DNA of 51,869 bases from Pseudomonadota bacterium (GTDB lineage: Bacteria > Pseudomonadota > Gammaproteobacteria > Burkholderiales > Sulfuriferulaceae), in NCBI GenBank assembly GCA_021786845.1, contig JAJYMO010000076.1:1-51869 (forward strand), read 5' to 3'. Both the position numbers and the translations under genes were made by a program. Below are positions 17,511-26,720 of the stretch, piece by piece. The notes below the pieces were generated by a model that saw only the letters and a list, made by a program, of their open reading frames with translations, was not told the DNA's origin and made no database searches. How positions within the stretch are numbered: position 1 is the first letter of the stretch; each line of letters starts with the position of its first letter.

Positions 17511-19643
17511 ATGATCAAACCAATCACTGCAGTATGGCCTGGGCGTCCCTATCCACGCGGTGCCCATTGGGACGGGGAAGGGGTGAATTTTGCCATTTTT
17601 TCCGAGTTTGCTGAAAAAATCGAGTTGTGCCTGTTCGATGTCAAGGGACGGAATGAAGTACAGCGCATAGAATTAAAAGAGCGCACCGATTTGGTCTGGC
17701 ATTGTTATCTGCCCGAGATTCGTCCGGGTGCGCTCTATGGTTATCGTGTGTACGGACCTTATCGGCCGCAGGAGGGGCATCGTTTTAATTCGAACAAATT
17801 ACTGATAGACCCTTATGCGATCGATATCGTGGGAACGCCGAACTGGAACGATGCCCATTTTGGTTATCGCATCAACAGCAAGGACGCAGATCTTTCCTTT
17901 AGCCGACGCGACAATGCCAGCGTCATGCCCAAGTGCCGGATTGTCGATCAGACTTTTGCATGGGGAAATGATCATTCTCCTGATATTCACTGGCAAGATG
18001 TGGTGATTTATGAAATGCACGTCAAGGGATTTACGATGCAGCATCCAGACATCCCACCGCAGTTTCGTGGCACCTATGCCGGATTAACCATGGCACCGGC
18101 CCTCGAACACCTTAAGCGTATGGGGGTGACAACGGTTGAACTGATGCCTGTGCATACTTTTCTTGATGACCGCTATCTGGTCGATCGTGGGCTACGTAAT
18201 TACTGGGGATATAACTCGATTGGCTTCATGGCGCCCGATTCGCGTTACTCGGCAAGCGGCCAAATCAATGAGTTTAAAACCATGGTAAAGACCTTCCATA
18301 AGGCAGGGATTGAGGTCATTCTGGATGTGGTCTACAACCACACCGCCGAAGGCAATCATCTGGGACCGACATTGTCTTTCCGCGGTATCGATAATGCTTC
18401 CTACTATCGCCTGGTCGATGGTGATGCACGCTATTACATGGACTATACCGGTTGCGGTAACACCCTTAACATGCAAAACCCAAGTGTGCTCCAACTCATC
18501 ATGGACAGTCTGCGTTACTGGGTGCAGGAAATGCATATGGATGGCTTCCGTTTTGATCTGGCTTCTGCGCTGGCAAGAGAATTGCACGAAGTCAACCAGC
18601 TGAGTACTTTTTTCAATACCATCCGGCAGGATCCCGTACTGAGTACCATTAAACTGATTGCCGAACCCTGGGATCTGGGTGAGGGCGGCTATCAAGTCGG
18701 CCATTTCCCATTGGGCTGGGCGGAATGGAATGACAAGTATCGCGATACGATCCGCTCCTATTGGAAAGGCGATGGCGGTCTGCTCGGGGAATTCGCGCAA
18801 CGGTTGACTGGATCCAGCGACCTTTACGAACGCAGCGGACGCAAGCCTCATGCCAGCATCAATTTCATTGATGCGCACGATGGATTTACCTTGCATGATT
18901 TGGTGACCTACAATGACAAGCACAACGAGGCCAACAAAGAAGACAAACCAGGCGGCACCGATAACAACCATTCCTGGAATTGCGGCGTCGAAGGAGAAAC
19001 CGATGACCCGGCCATCAATGCCTTGCGTGCGCAACAGAAACGCAATTTTATTGCTACGCTATTGTTTTCACAGGGTGTCCCCATGCTGCTTGCAGGCGAC
19101 GAGATGGGCCGAACCCAGCAGGGCAATAACAATGCTTATTGTCAGGACAACCCAATAAGTTGGCTCTCTTGGGAACTGCAACCACAGAATCAGGATTTAC
19201 TTGCATTCACCCAGCATGTTATCCAATTGCGCAACGAGCATTTCTTGTTCCGGCGACGCGATTTTTTTCAGGGACGGCCGATTCGCGGAGGTGCGGTCAA
19301 AGATATCAGATGGCTCAATCCAGATGGGTCGGAAACAAGTGATGAAGTCTGGAATCAGGCATTTTCGCGTTGTCTGGGCATGCAACTTTCCGGTAGTGGC
19401 CTGCTTGAAACGGATGAGCGCGGACGACGTTTAACGGATGATGATCTGCTGTTGCTGATGAATGCACATTATGAGGACATTGCCTTCACGTTGCCGGATT
19501 CAGATGGGCATTATGCCTGGAATGTTTTGCTCGATACCTTTGATGCCACCGGTACGCCCGAGGTTTCCCGCTATAAAGCCGGACAGAGTTATCCCATGCA
19601 TGGGCGGGCACTGGTGTTGTTAAAACAGGCTAAAGTGCCATGA
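17511..19643 (+). CDS. glgX: Glycogen debranching enzyme GlgX (isoamylase type)
   Basis: GlgX hydrolyses alpha-1,6 branches, preferring short stubs of 3-4 glucoses. The 710 residues carry an N-terminal CBM48 domain (GAHWDGEGVNFAIFSEFAEK) and a GH13_11 barrel. Region I is LDVVYNHTAEGN; catalytic residues are Asp349 in GFRFDLASAL, Glu385 in IAEPWDLG and Asp457 in DAHDGFTLHDLV. A 100 bp gap separates it from treS-mak, the only sizeable gap in the operon, so an internal promoter is possible. It has a clear AAGGA ribosome binding site. The linear chains it makes are the substrate of MalQ-TreY, encoded two genes on. Confidence 0.96.
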   Translation: MIKPITAVWPGRPYPRGAHWDGEGVNFAIFSEFAEKIELCLFDVKGRNEVQRIELKERTDLVWHCYLPEIRPGALYGYRVYGPYRPQEGHRFNSNKLLIDPYAIDIVGTPNWNDAHFGYRINSKDADLSFSRRDNASVMPKCRIVDQTFAWGNDHSPDIHWQDVVIYEMHVKGFTMQHPDIPPQFRGTYAGLTMAPALEHLKRMGVTTVELMPVHTFLDDRYLVDRGLRNYWGYNSIGFMAPDSRYSASGQINEFKTMVKTFHKAGIEVILDVVYNHTAEGNHLGPTLSFRGIDNASYYRLVDGDARYYMDYTGCGNTLNMQNPSVLQLIMDSLRYWVQEMHMDGFRFDLASALARELHEVNQLSTFFNTIRQDPVLSTIKLIAEPWDLGEGGYQVGHFPLGWAEWNDKYRDTIRSYWKGDGGLLGEFAQRLTGSSDLYERSGRKPHASINFIDAHDGFTLHDLVTYNDKHNEANKEDKPGGTDNNHSWNCGVEGETDDPAINALRAQQKRNFIATLLFSQGVPMLLAGDEMGRTQQGNNNAYCQDNPISWLSWELQPQNQDLLAFTQHVIQLRNEHFLFRRRDFFQGRPIRGGAVKDIRWLNPDGSETSDEVWNQAFSRCLGMQLSGSGLLETDERGRRLTDDDLLLLMNAHYEDIAFTLPDSDGHYAWNVLLDTFDATGTPEVSRYKAGQSYPMHGRALVLLKQAKVP

Positions 19644-21472
19644 GGCAATCACATGATATGCCTTTTGGGGCATGTATTTTACCAGATGGTGGCATACGTT
19701 TTCGCTTTTGGGCACCGACAGCGAAGCAGGTTGAGCTACGATTGGTAAAAGCTGCCCACACAGAAATCATCTTGCCGATGCAGGCACTTGCAGACGGTTG
19801 GTTCCAAATTGAGACTTCACCCCTACAGGCAACAGTTGGCGCGCTATACCAGTATCGACTGGATGGCGGATTGAGCGTGCCTGATCCTGCGTCACGCGCA
19901 AATCCATATGATGTCCACGGACCCAGCCAGGTCGTCGATGCGGCTGCCTTTATGTGGCAGGACAGTGCCTGGCGGGGTCGTCCCTGGCATGAAGCGGTCA
20001 TTTATGAGCTGCATGTGGGCACATTTACGACTGAAGGGACCTACGTCGCTGCCATGCAACGTCTCGACTACCTGATCGAATTAGGTGTCACCGCCATTGA
20101 GTTGATGCCAGTGGCCGATTTTCAGGGCGCGCGTAACTGGGGTTACGACAATGTATTGCTGTTTGCGCCTGACAGCAGTTATGGCACACCGGAAGAACTG
20201 AAGGCGCTGGTGCAGGCGGCACATGCCCGTGACTTGATGGTGTTGCTTGATGTGGTGTATAACCACTTCGGACCAGACGGCAATTATCTTCATACCTATG
20301 CGCCGCAATTCTTTAGCGAACAGCATCACACACCGTGGGGGGCTGCCATTAATTTTGATGGGGAAAGCAGCCGGGTGGTGCGCGACTTTTTTATTCACAA
20401 TGCGTTGTACTGGCTTGAGGAATACCATTTCGATGGGCTGCGATTAGACGCTGTGCATGCGATTATCGATGACAGTTGCCCCCATATCCTGGAAGAGCTG
20501 GCGACGGCGGTACATGCCGGGCCGGGAATCACCCGGCATGTACACCTGGTATTGGAGAACGATGACAATGCCGCCCACTATCTGAAGCAAGGCGGTTTTA
20601 CAGCCCAGTGGAACGATGATATTCACCATGCCCTGCATGTTTTGCTGACTGGTGAACGCGACGGTTACTATGCCGATTATGCCGATCAGCCGACACATTG
20701 TCTTGCGCGCTGTCTGGCTGAGGGGTTTGCCTTTCAGGGTGAGCCTTCACCTTTTCGTGCTGGCCGTCCTCGTGGTGAGCCAAGCGGACAGCTGCCGCCC
20801 AGTGCTTTTATCAATTTTACCCAGTCGCACGACCAGGTCGGTAACCGCGCTTATGGCGAACGCATTGCGATGCTTGCACCACAAAGACCACTTCAGGTTG
20901 CGCTGGCTGTGTTGCTGTTGGCACCATCGCCACCCATGCTGTTTATGGGTGAGGAATTTGCTGCAGCAACGCCATTCCAGTTTTTCTGCGACTTCCAGGG
21001 AAAACTGGCCGACGCAGTCACCGAGGGGCGACGACGCGAATTCGCCGGTTTCAGTCAGTTCGCAGACCTCGCTGCCCAGGCAGCCATTCCAGACCCTAAT
21101 GATCCGGCCACATTTGAACGATGCAAACTCAATTGGGATTGTCTCAACGAACCTCAACACAAGATTTGGTTTGAGTATTATCAGCACCTGCTGATGTTGC
21201 GGCGCACACAGGTTGTGCCGTGTTTGCAAGACATGCGTGGTGGTGCCCAATTCGAATTGGCCGGTGTGTCGGGTCTGGTCGTACGCTGGTGTTTGAGTGA
21301 GGGTTCCCATCTGATGTTATTGGCTAATCTGGGTGATGCTCAGGTCGAAGGCTACCCGCATTTTGACGGCACGCCACACTATCTTAGCCAGGTCGATCTG
21401 TCAGAATTCCTTGCTGCCGGACGCATGCCGCCCTGGTCTGTGGCCTGGTTGATTGAGGATGCGCAAACATGA
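19640..21472 (+). CDS. treZ: Malto-oligosyltrehalose trehalohydrolase
   Basis: TreZ releases trehalose from the maltooligosyl-trehalose made by TreY. The 610 residues show the N-terminal E-set domain (GGIRFRFWAPTAKQVELRL) and the GH13_10 barrel: VVYNHFGPDGNYL, Asp270 in GLRLDAVHAI, Glu306 in LVLENDDN and Asp398 in FTQSHDQVGNR. It overlaps glgX by four bases and the next gene by four bases, so glgX, treZ and malQ-treY are translationally coupled. The partner TreY is the C-terminal half of the next protein. Confidence 0.96.
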   Translation: MRQSHDMPFGACILPDGGIRFRFWAPTAKQVELRLVKAAHTEIILPMQALADGWFQIETSPLQATVGALYQYRLDGGLSVPDPASRANPYDVHGPSQVVDAAAFMWQDSAWRGRPWHEAVIYELHVGTFTTEGTYVAAMQRLDYLIELGVTAIELMPVADFQGARNWGYDNVLLFAPDSSYGTPEELKALVQAAHARDLMVLLDVVYNHFGPDGNYLHTYAPQFFSEQHHTPWGAAINFDGESSRVVRDFFIHNALYWLEEYHFDGLRLDAVHAIIDDSCPHILEELATAVHAGPGITRHVHLVLENDDNAAHYLKQGGFTAQWNDDIHHALHVLLTGERDGYYADYADQPTHCLARCLAEGFAFQGEPSPFRAGRPRGEPSGQLPPSAFINFTQSHDQVGNRAYGERIAMLAPQRPLQVALAVLLLAPSPPMLFMGEEFAAATPFQFFCDFQGKLADAVTEGRRREFAGFSQFADLAAQAAIPDPNDPATFERCKLNWDCLNEPQHKIWFEYYQHLLMLRRTQVVPCLQDMRGGAQFELAGVSGLVVRWCLSEGSHLMLLANLGDAQVEGYPHFDGTPHYLSQVDLSEFLAAGRMPPWSVAWLIEDAQT

Positions 21473-24400
21473 AACACAAGGATACGCTCGCACAGCTTGC
21501 CGCTTTGTATGGCATTGCGTCAGAATATCACGATGCTCAGGGCAAGCTTCACCTTACCGGAGAGACCACCCAACGCGCTTTGCTCAATGCGATGGGCATG
21601 GGGCTGAACGGCGATCTGTCTGTCATTCTGGCTGAGCATGAGGCGCGGCCATGGCGTAGCTTATTGCCGCCAGTTATGGTGGTGCGTGCAGCGGAGAATG
21701 GGGTTTCCGTGCCGGTTTCATTTCCCTCCGTGCAGGGAGGGAATGCTTACCGATGGCTGTTGACGCGTGAAGACGGTAGCCATGAAGAGGGGGTGTTCCA
21801 GCCATCTGATCTGGATGTGGCAGCCGGTCACCAGATCGATGGTGAGCAGTATGATCGTGGTTTGCTGCGGTTGCCAACCTGTCCGGAACCGGGTTATCAC
21901 CAATTGACCCTGCGTGCAGCGGACAGCGTGGAAACCAGCATGACGCTGATTGTGGTGCCAACCACCAGCTACCAGCCTGAGGCGCTTGCCGATGGGGGGC
22001 GAATTTATGGGGCTGCCCTGCAACTTTATGGCGTGCGTTCACGACATAATTGGGGAATCGGTGACTTTACGGACCTGCGTCTCATGGTCGAACTGGCCAG
22101 CGAGTCAGGCATGGATATGGTTGGTCTCAATCCACTGCATGCCTTGTTCCCCAGCAATCCCACCCAAGCCAGTCCGTACAGCCCATCTAGCCGTCTGTTC
22201 CTCAATTTCTTGTACCTGGACATCGAAGCGGTAGCAGACTTTACCGAATGTGATGAAGCACGTACTTTGGTTGCGGATGACATGTTTCAGGCACGCTTGC
22301 GTGCGTTACGCTCGGAAGAATTGCTGGATTATCCCCAGGTCATGTTGGCCAAGAAGACGATACTCATGCGCCTGTATCAGCATTTTCGACAACGGCATCT
22401 CAAGGAAAACAGCGAACGTGGACAGCAGTTTCGTGCTTTTCAGTCAGATGGGTTGGAAAGCCTGCGGCGCTATGCGCTGTTCGAAGCCTTACAAGCACAT
22501 TTTCAGGAACATGATGCCAGTATACGGGATTGGTCCGTATGGCCGCAGGCCTATCGCGACCACACATCGCAGGAGATGGCCGCTTTCACGCAAGATCATC
22601 TGGAACAAATTGAGTATTACGAATACCTGCAATGGCTAGCGAATCTGCAGCTCGATGCGGCCAGCAAAACCTCGCTGGCATTTGGCCTGGGTGTCGGCTT
22701 ATATGGCGATCTGGCTGTCGGGGTGAATCGAGGCGGCGCGGAAGTGTGGGCCAACCAGGATGATTATGCGCTCGGTGCCAGCGTTGGCACACCCTCTGAT
22801 GAGTCCAACCCGAATGGACAGGATTGGGGCTCGCCGCCATGGATACCTGAACGCTTGCGTGCGGCGGCTTATACACCTTTTATTGCCATGCTGCGCGCCA
22901 ACATGCTTCACATGGGGGCATTACGCATCGACCATGTGATGGGACTGATGCGTCTGTTTTGGATTCCGCACGACAAGGATGCCGTGACGGGTACCTACGT
23001 GAATTATCCGTTCGACGACCTGCTCGGTATCTTGCTGCTTGAAAGCTGGCGTAACCGTTGTGTGGTCATTGGTGAGGATCTGGGTAATGTGCCTGATACG
23101 TTACGTGAAAAACTTCAATCTGTCGGCATCTTGTCTTATTGCGTACTGTTTTTTTCGCGCGATGAGCAGAATGGTTTTTTACCGCCTGCCGACTATCCTG
23201 TGCAGTCTCTGGTGACGGTGACCACACACGACTTGCCCACCCTCTCCGGTTTTTGGCATGGGCAGGATATTGACGTGCGCACGGCACTGGGGCTGTTATC
23301 CGGCGAAAATCTGCACCAGGAACAAATACTGGCTCGCGTGCATGACCGTGCTGCGTTGCTCATGGCCCTCGAACGCGAAGGACTGTTAAAGGAGGGAGGC
23401 AGCTTACATCCGGTTGCTAATCCAGATATGTCGCCCGAGTTAATGAGCGCTGTACACCGCTTTCTTGCCAGAACACCGGCGCAAGTGATGATGATCTGGC
23501 TTGAGGATGTTTTTGGCCAGACAGATCAGGTTAATTTGCCCGGTACCAAGCGTGATGCCTATCCAAATTGGCGACGGCGCTTGACCATCAATCTGGAAGA
23601 ATGGCGTGACGACTTGCGGTTGAAACGCATTGTTGAGGCAGTTGCTGCCGAACGACCTCGTGCCGGGAAAATGCCGGAACAGGCTGTTGTACCGAAAACG
23701 CTCAGCCCACGCATTCCACTGTCCACCTATCGTCTGCAATTCAATCGCGATTTCACTTTTAATCAGGCACGTGAAATTGTGCCCTACTTGAGTGCGTTGG
23801 GCATCTCACACCTGTATGCCTCGCCCTATCTCAAAGCGCGGCCAGGCAGTCTGCACGGCTACGACATCATTGATCACAACAAGCTGAATCCCGAGATCGG
23901 CACAGACGAAGAGTTCGAGTCGCTTTGTGCAACGCTCGCTGAATACGGCATGGGGCAAGTGCTCGATATTGTGCCTAATCATATGGGGGTGCAGGGTGGC
24001 GATAATGCTTGGTGGTTGGATATTCTGGAAAATGGCCAGACATCCGTTCATGCCGGATTCTTCGATATTGACTGGGCACCGATCAAGGCAGAACTGCGTG
24101 GCAAGGTGCTATTGCCGGTATTAGGTAACCATTATGGCGAGGTACTGGAGAAGGGTGAATTGCAATTGCGTTTTGATGTGGGCCGCGGTGAATTCAGTGT
24201 TGATTACACTGTGCACCGCTTTCCGGTGGATCCAGCTGAATATCCACCTGTTTTGGTGTATCGCATCGATACGTTGAATGCACTGCTAGGACAAAATAAC
24301 CCGTTACTGATGGAATACCAGAGCCTGGTCACCGCGTTCCGGAATCTTCCTTCTCGCGATGATGGCTTGCCTGAGCGGCAAGTTGAGCGCAGGCGAGACA

Positions 24401-26592
24401 AGGAAGTCCATAAACGACATCTTGCTGATCTGGTGAAAACCTCTTCGGACATCGCCTGGTTTATTGAAGAAAACCTGCAATTTTTCAATGGTACGGAAGG
24501 GCAATCCTCTGATTTCGATCAGCTCCATCACTTGATTGAAGCACAAGCTTACCGGCTGGCATTCTGGCAAGTGGCTTCGGACGAAATTAATTACCGGCGA
24601 TTTTTCGATATCAACGATCTTGCGGGGCTACGCATGGAAAACGATGAGGTTTTCGATGCGACCCATCAGTTATTACTGCGGTTAATTCAGGAAGGCAAGC
24701 TGGATGGTCTGCGTCTGGACCATCCGGATGGATTGTATGATCCAGAGGCGTATTTTCGCAAGCTGGTTGAACAATGCAGACTCGTCGGCCGCGCGCCTTA
24801 TGTGGTGGTGGAAAAAATCCTGGCAACACATGAGAGCTTGCGCGCCAACTGGCCAGTGCATGGCACCACGGGTTATGAATTTACCCATCTGGTCAATGGG
24901 TTGTTTGTGGTGACAGGTGCTGCCAATCGCATGAAGCACCTTTATGATCGCTTCATCGGAGAGCAGGTCAATTTTAATGATCTGCTCTACGATTCAAGGA
25001 GGCTTGTCATCAAGACGGCACTGTCCGGAGAGCTCAATGTTCTGGCCAATCTGCTCTCTCAAATCGCTGAAGCCGATCGTCATACCTGTGATTACACGTT
25101 GAATGGATTGCGTACCGCATTGGCTGAAATCGTTGCCTGCTTTCCGGTTTATCGTGGTTACATCAGCCCCCGTGAAGTGGTGGCAGAAGACCTTCTTAAT
25201 ATCGAACAAGCCACTGTAGAGGCCAAACGCAGAAGCAAAGCAGCGGACACCAGTATCTTTGATTTTTTGCATGAGGTGCTCACCCTTGGCGCGGCTGAGG
25301 GGAAATCGCCCGCATACGCTGATCAAGTGCTTGCATTTGCAATGAAATTCCAGCAATTCACCAGCCCGGTTAAAGCGATAGGGTTGGAGGATACCTGCTT
25401 TTATCTCTATCACCGCTTGCTGTCGCTCAACGAAGTGGGCAGCGATCCGCGTCAATTCGGCGTGTCTCTCACCGCATTCCACCGTGCGAATCAAGTGCGT
25501 GCAAGAAATTGGCCCCATGCAATGTTAACCACCTCTACTCACGACACCAAGCGCAGCGAGGATGTGCGTGCCCGTCTTAACGTGCTGTCTGAAATTCCTG
25601 CTGCCTGGCGGTTGGCGTTACGACAATGGCGCCACGCTAATCGTAGCCTCAAACACCTTGTGGACGGGATGCTGATCCCTACACCCAACGATGAATATTT
25701 CATCTATCAGACATTATTAGGGATCTGGCCACTGGGTGAGCCAGATGCAGATGAAATGACGCGCTTTGGTGTCAGGTTGGCGGAATATCTGGTCAAGGCG
25801 GTGCGCGAGGCCAAGGCTTATACAAGTTGGATCAATCCCAATACGGCGTATGAAGATGCCATATTGGCATTTGCCGATGCGCTGATCACAGCACCAACCG
25901 GGGCGGCGTTCAAAACGGATTTTTTGCCTTTTCAGCAGAAAATTGCGCGGCTGGGCATGTTTAACAGCCTGTCACAGACATTGATCAAGCTGACTGCGCC
26001 AGGTGTGCCCGATATTTATCAAGGGTGCGAGCTATGGGATTTTAGCCTGGCGGACCCGGACAACCGTCGATCAGTGGATTTCAACCACCGCCAAAGCCTG
26101 CTCAATGCGTTGCCGCCGCTCACCACCCAGGCATCGCCACAACGCAGTGCTGGAGTCAGGGCATTATGTGACACGCTGGAGGATGGTCGGGCCAAACTGC
26201 TGGTCGTTAAATCGGCACTGGCGTTGCGGGCGCGCTGGCCCGAAGTATTTCAGCAAGGAAAATATTTGCCGTTGGTCGTCAAGGGAAAGTACGCCTCTCA
26301 TGTGTGTGCCTATGCACGAATTACCGGTGGGCGTACCGTCATGACGATAGCACCACGTTTCTTCGCGCAATTGCTGGGCAAAGTTGAAAGATGCCCTCTG
26401 GGGAAAAAGATTTGGGAGACGACTACAGTGGACGTGCCTTTTTATCAGCGCAATAACCAGTACATCTGCGCTTTCACGGGGAAGGTGCTAAAACCCCAGC
26501 AGCGGCAGTCTGAGTGGTGTCTGCCCGTCGCAGAAATACTGGCAGAATTTCCTGTGGGGTTGATCGTTATTGAGGTCAAGCAAGAGAGGTAA
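21469..26592 (+). CDS. malQ-treY: 4-alpha-glucanotransferase/maltooligosyltrehalose synthase fusion (MalQ-TreY)
   Basis: A single open frame of 1707 codons joins two enzymes. Residues 1 to about 725 are MalQ (GH77 disproportionating enzyme): Asp488 in LRIDHVMGLMRLFWIP, Glu536 in VIGEDLGNVP, Asp588 in THDLPTLSGFW. Residues from about 745 (SPRIPLSTYRLQFNRDF) to the end are TreY (GH13_26), which converts the reducing-end linkage of maltooligosaccharide into a trehalose unit: LDIVPNHMGVQGGDN, Asp1084 in GLRLDHPDGLYDP, Glu1115 in VVVEKILA and Asp1359 in TSTHDTKRSED. Both halves look full length with intact catalytic residues. MalQ would lengthen short oligomers left by TreY-TreZ action into usable chains. 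Last gene of the operon. Confidence 0.95.
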   Translation: MKHKDTLAQLAALYGIASEYHDAQGKLHLTGETTQRALLNAMGMGLNGDLSVILAEHEARPWRSLLPPVMVVRAAENGVSVPVSFPSVQGGNAYRWLLTREDGSHEEGVFQPSDLDVAAGHQIDGEQYDRGLLRLPTCPEPGYHQLTLRAADSVETSMTLIVVPTTSYQPEALADGGRIYGAALQLYGVRSRHNWGIGDFTDLRLMVELASESGMDMVGLNPLHALFPSNPTQASPYSPSSRLFLNFLYLDIEAVADFTECDEARTLVADDMFQARLRALRSEELLDYPQVMLAKKTILMRLYQHFRQRHLKENSERGQQFRAFQSDGLESLRRYALFEALQAHFQEHDASIRDWSVWPQAYRDHTSQEMAAFTQDHLEQIEYYEYLQWLANLQLDAASKTSLAFGLGVGLYGDLAVGVNRGGAEVWANQDDYALGASVGTPSDESNPNGQDWGSPPWIPERLRAAAYTPFIAMLRANMLHMGALRIDHVMGLMRLFWIPHDKDAVTGTYVNYPFDDLLGILLLESWRNRCVVIGEDLGNVPDTLREKLQSVGILSYCVLFFSRDEQNGFLPPADYPVQSLVTVTTHDLPTLSGFWHGQDIDVRTALGLLSGENLHQEQILARVHDRAALLMALEREGLLKEGGSLHPVANPDMSPELMSAVHRFLARTPAQVMMIWLEDVFGQTDQVNLPGTKRDAYPNWRRRLTINLEEWRDDLRLKRIVEAVAAERPRAGKMPEQAVVPKTLSPRIPLSTYRLQFNRDFTFNQAREIVPYLSALGISHLYASPYLKARPGSLHGYDIIDHNKLNPEIGTDEEFESLCATLAEYGMGQVLDIVPNHMGVQGGDNAWWLDILENGQTSVHAGFFDIDWAPIKAELRGKVLLPVLGNHYGEVLEKGELQLRFDVGRGEFSVDYTVHRFPVDPAEYPPVLVYRIDTLNALLGQNNPLLMEYQSLVTAFRNLPSRDDGLPERQVERRRDKEVHKRHLADLVKTSSDIAWFIEENLQFFNGTEGQSSDFDQLHHLIEAQAYRLAFWQVASDEINYRRFFDINDLAGLRMENDEVFDATHQLLLRLIQEGKLDGLRLDHPDGLYDPEAYFRKLVEQCRLVGRAPYVVVEKILATHESLRANWPVHGTTGYEFTHLVNGLFVVTGAANRMKHLYDRFIGEQVNFNDLLYDSRRLVIKTALSGELNVLANLLSQIAEADRHTCDYTLNGLRTALAEIVACFPVYRGYISPREVVAEDLLNIEQATVEAKRRSKAADTSIFDFLHEVLTLGAAEGKSPAYADQVLAFAMKFQQFTSPVKAIGLEDTCFYLYHRLLSLNEVGSDPRQFGVSLTAFHRANQVRARNWPHAMLTTSTHDTKRSEDVRARLNVLSEIPAAWRLALRQWRHANRSLKHLVDGMLIPTPNDEYFIYQTLLGIWPLGEPDADEMTRFGVRLAEYLVKAVREAKAYTSWINPNTAYEDAILAFADALITAPTGAAFKTDFLPFQQKIARLGMFNSLSQTLIKLTAPGVPDIYQGCELWDFSLADPDNRRSVDFNHRQSLLNALPPLTTQASPQRSAGVRALCDTLEDGRAKLLVVKSALALRARWPEVFQQGKYLPLVVKGKYASHVCAYARITGGRTVMTIAPRFFAQLLGKVERCPLGKKIWETTTVDVPFYQRNNQYICAFTGKVLKPQQRQSEWCLPVAEILAEFPVGLIVIEVKQER

Positions 26593-26720
26593 GCAAATGG
26601 GGAAGGTTGGAATAAAAAATACTTTTTAAAACAATTTAATATGTGTTTATTATGTGAAATTACATCACATTCCTGCCAAATAAAACTGGCTAATTCAACT
26701 TCAAATTTGTCTGTCAATGC

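Noticed and set aside
26652-26670. CRP-like dyad ATGTGA...TCACAT between malQ-treY and yoaA
   Set aside because: The spacer between TGTGA and TCACA is seven bases instead of six, and the site lies between two convergent 3' ends where no promoter is expected.
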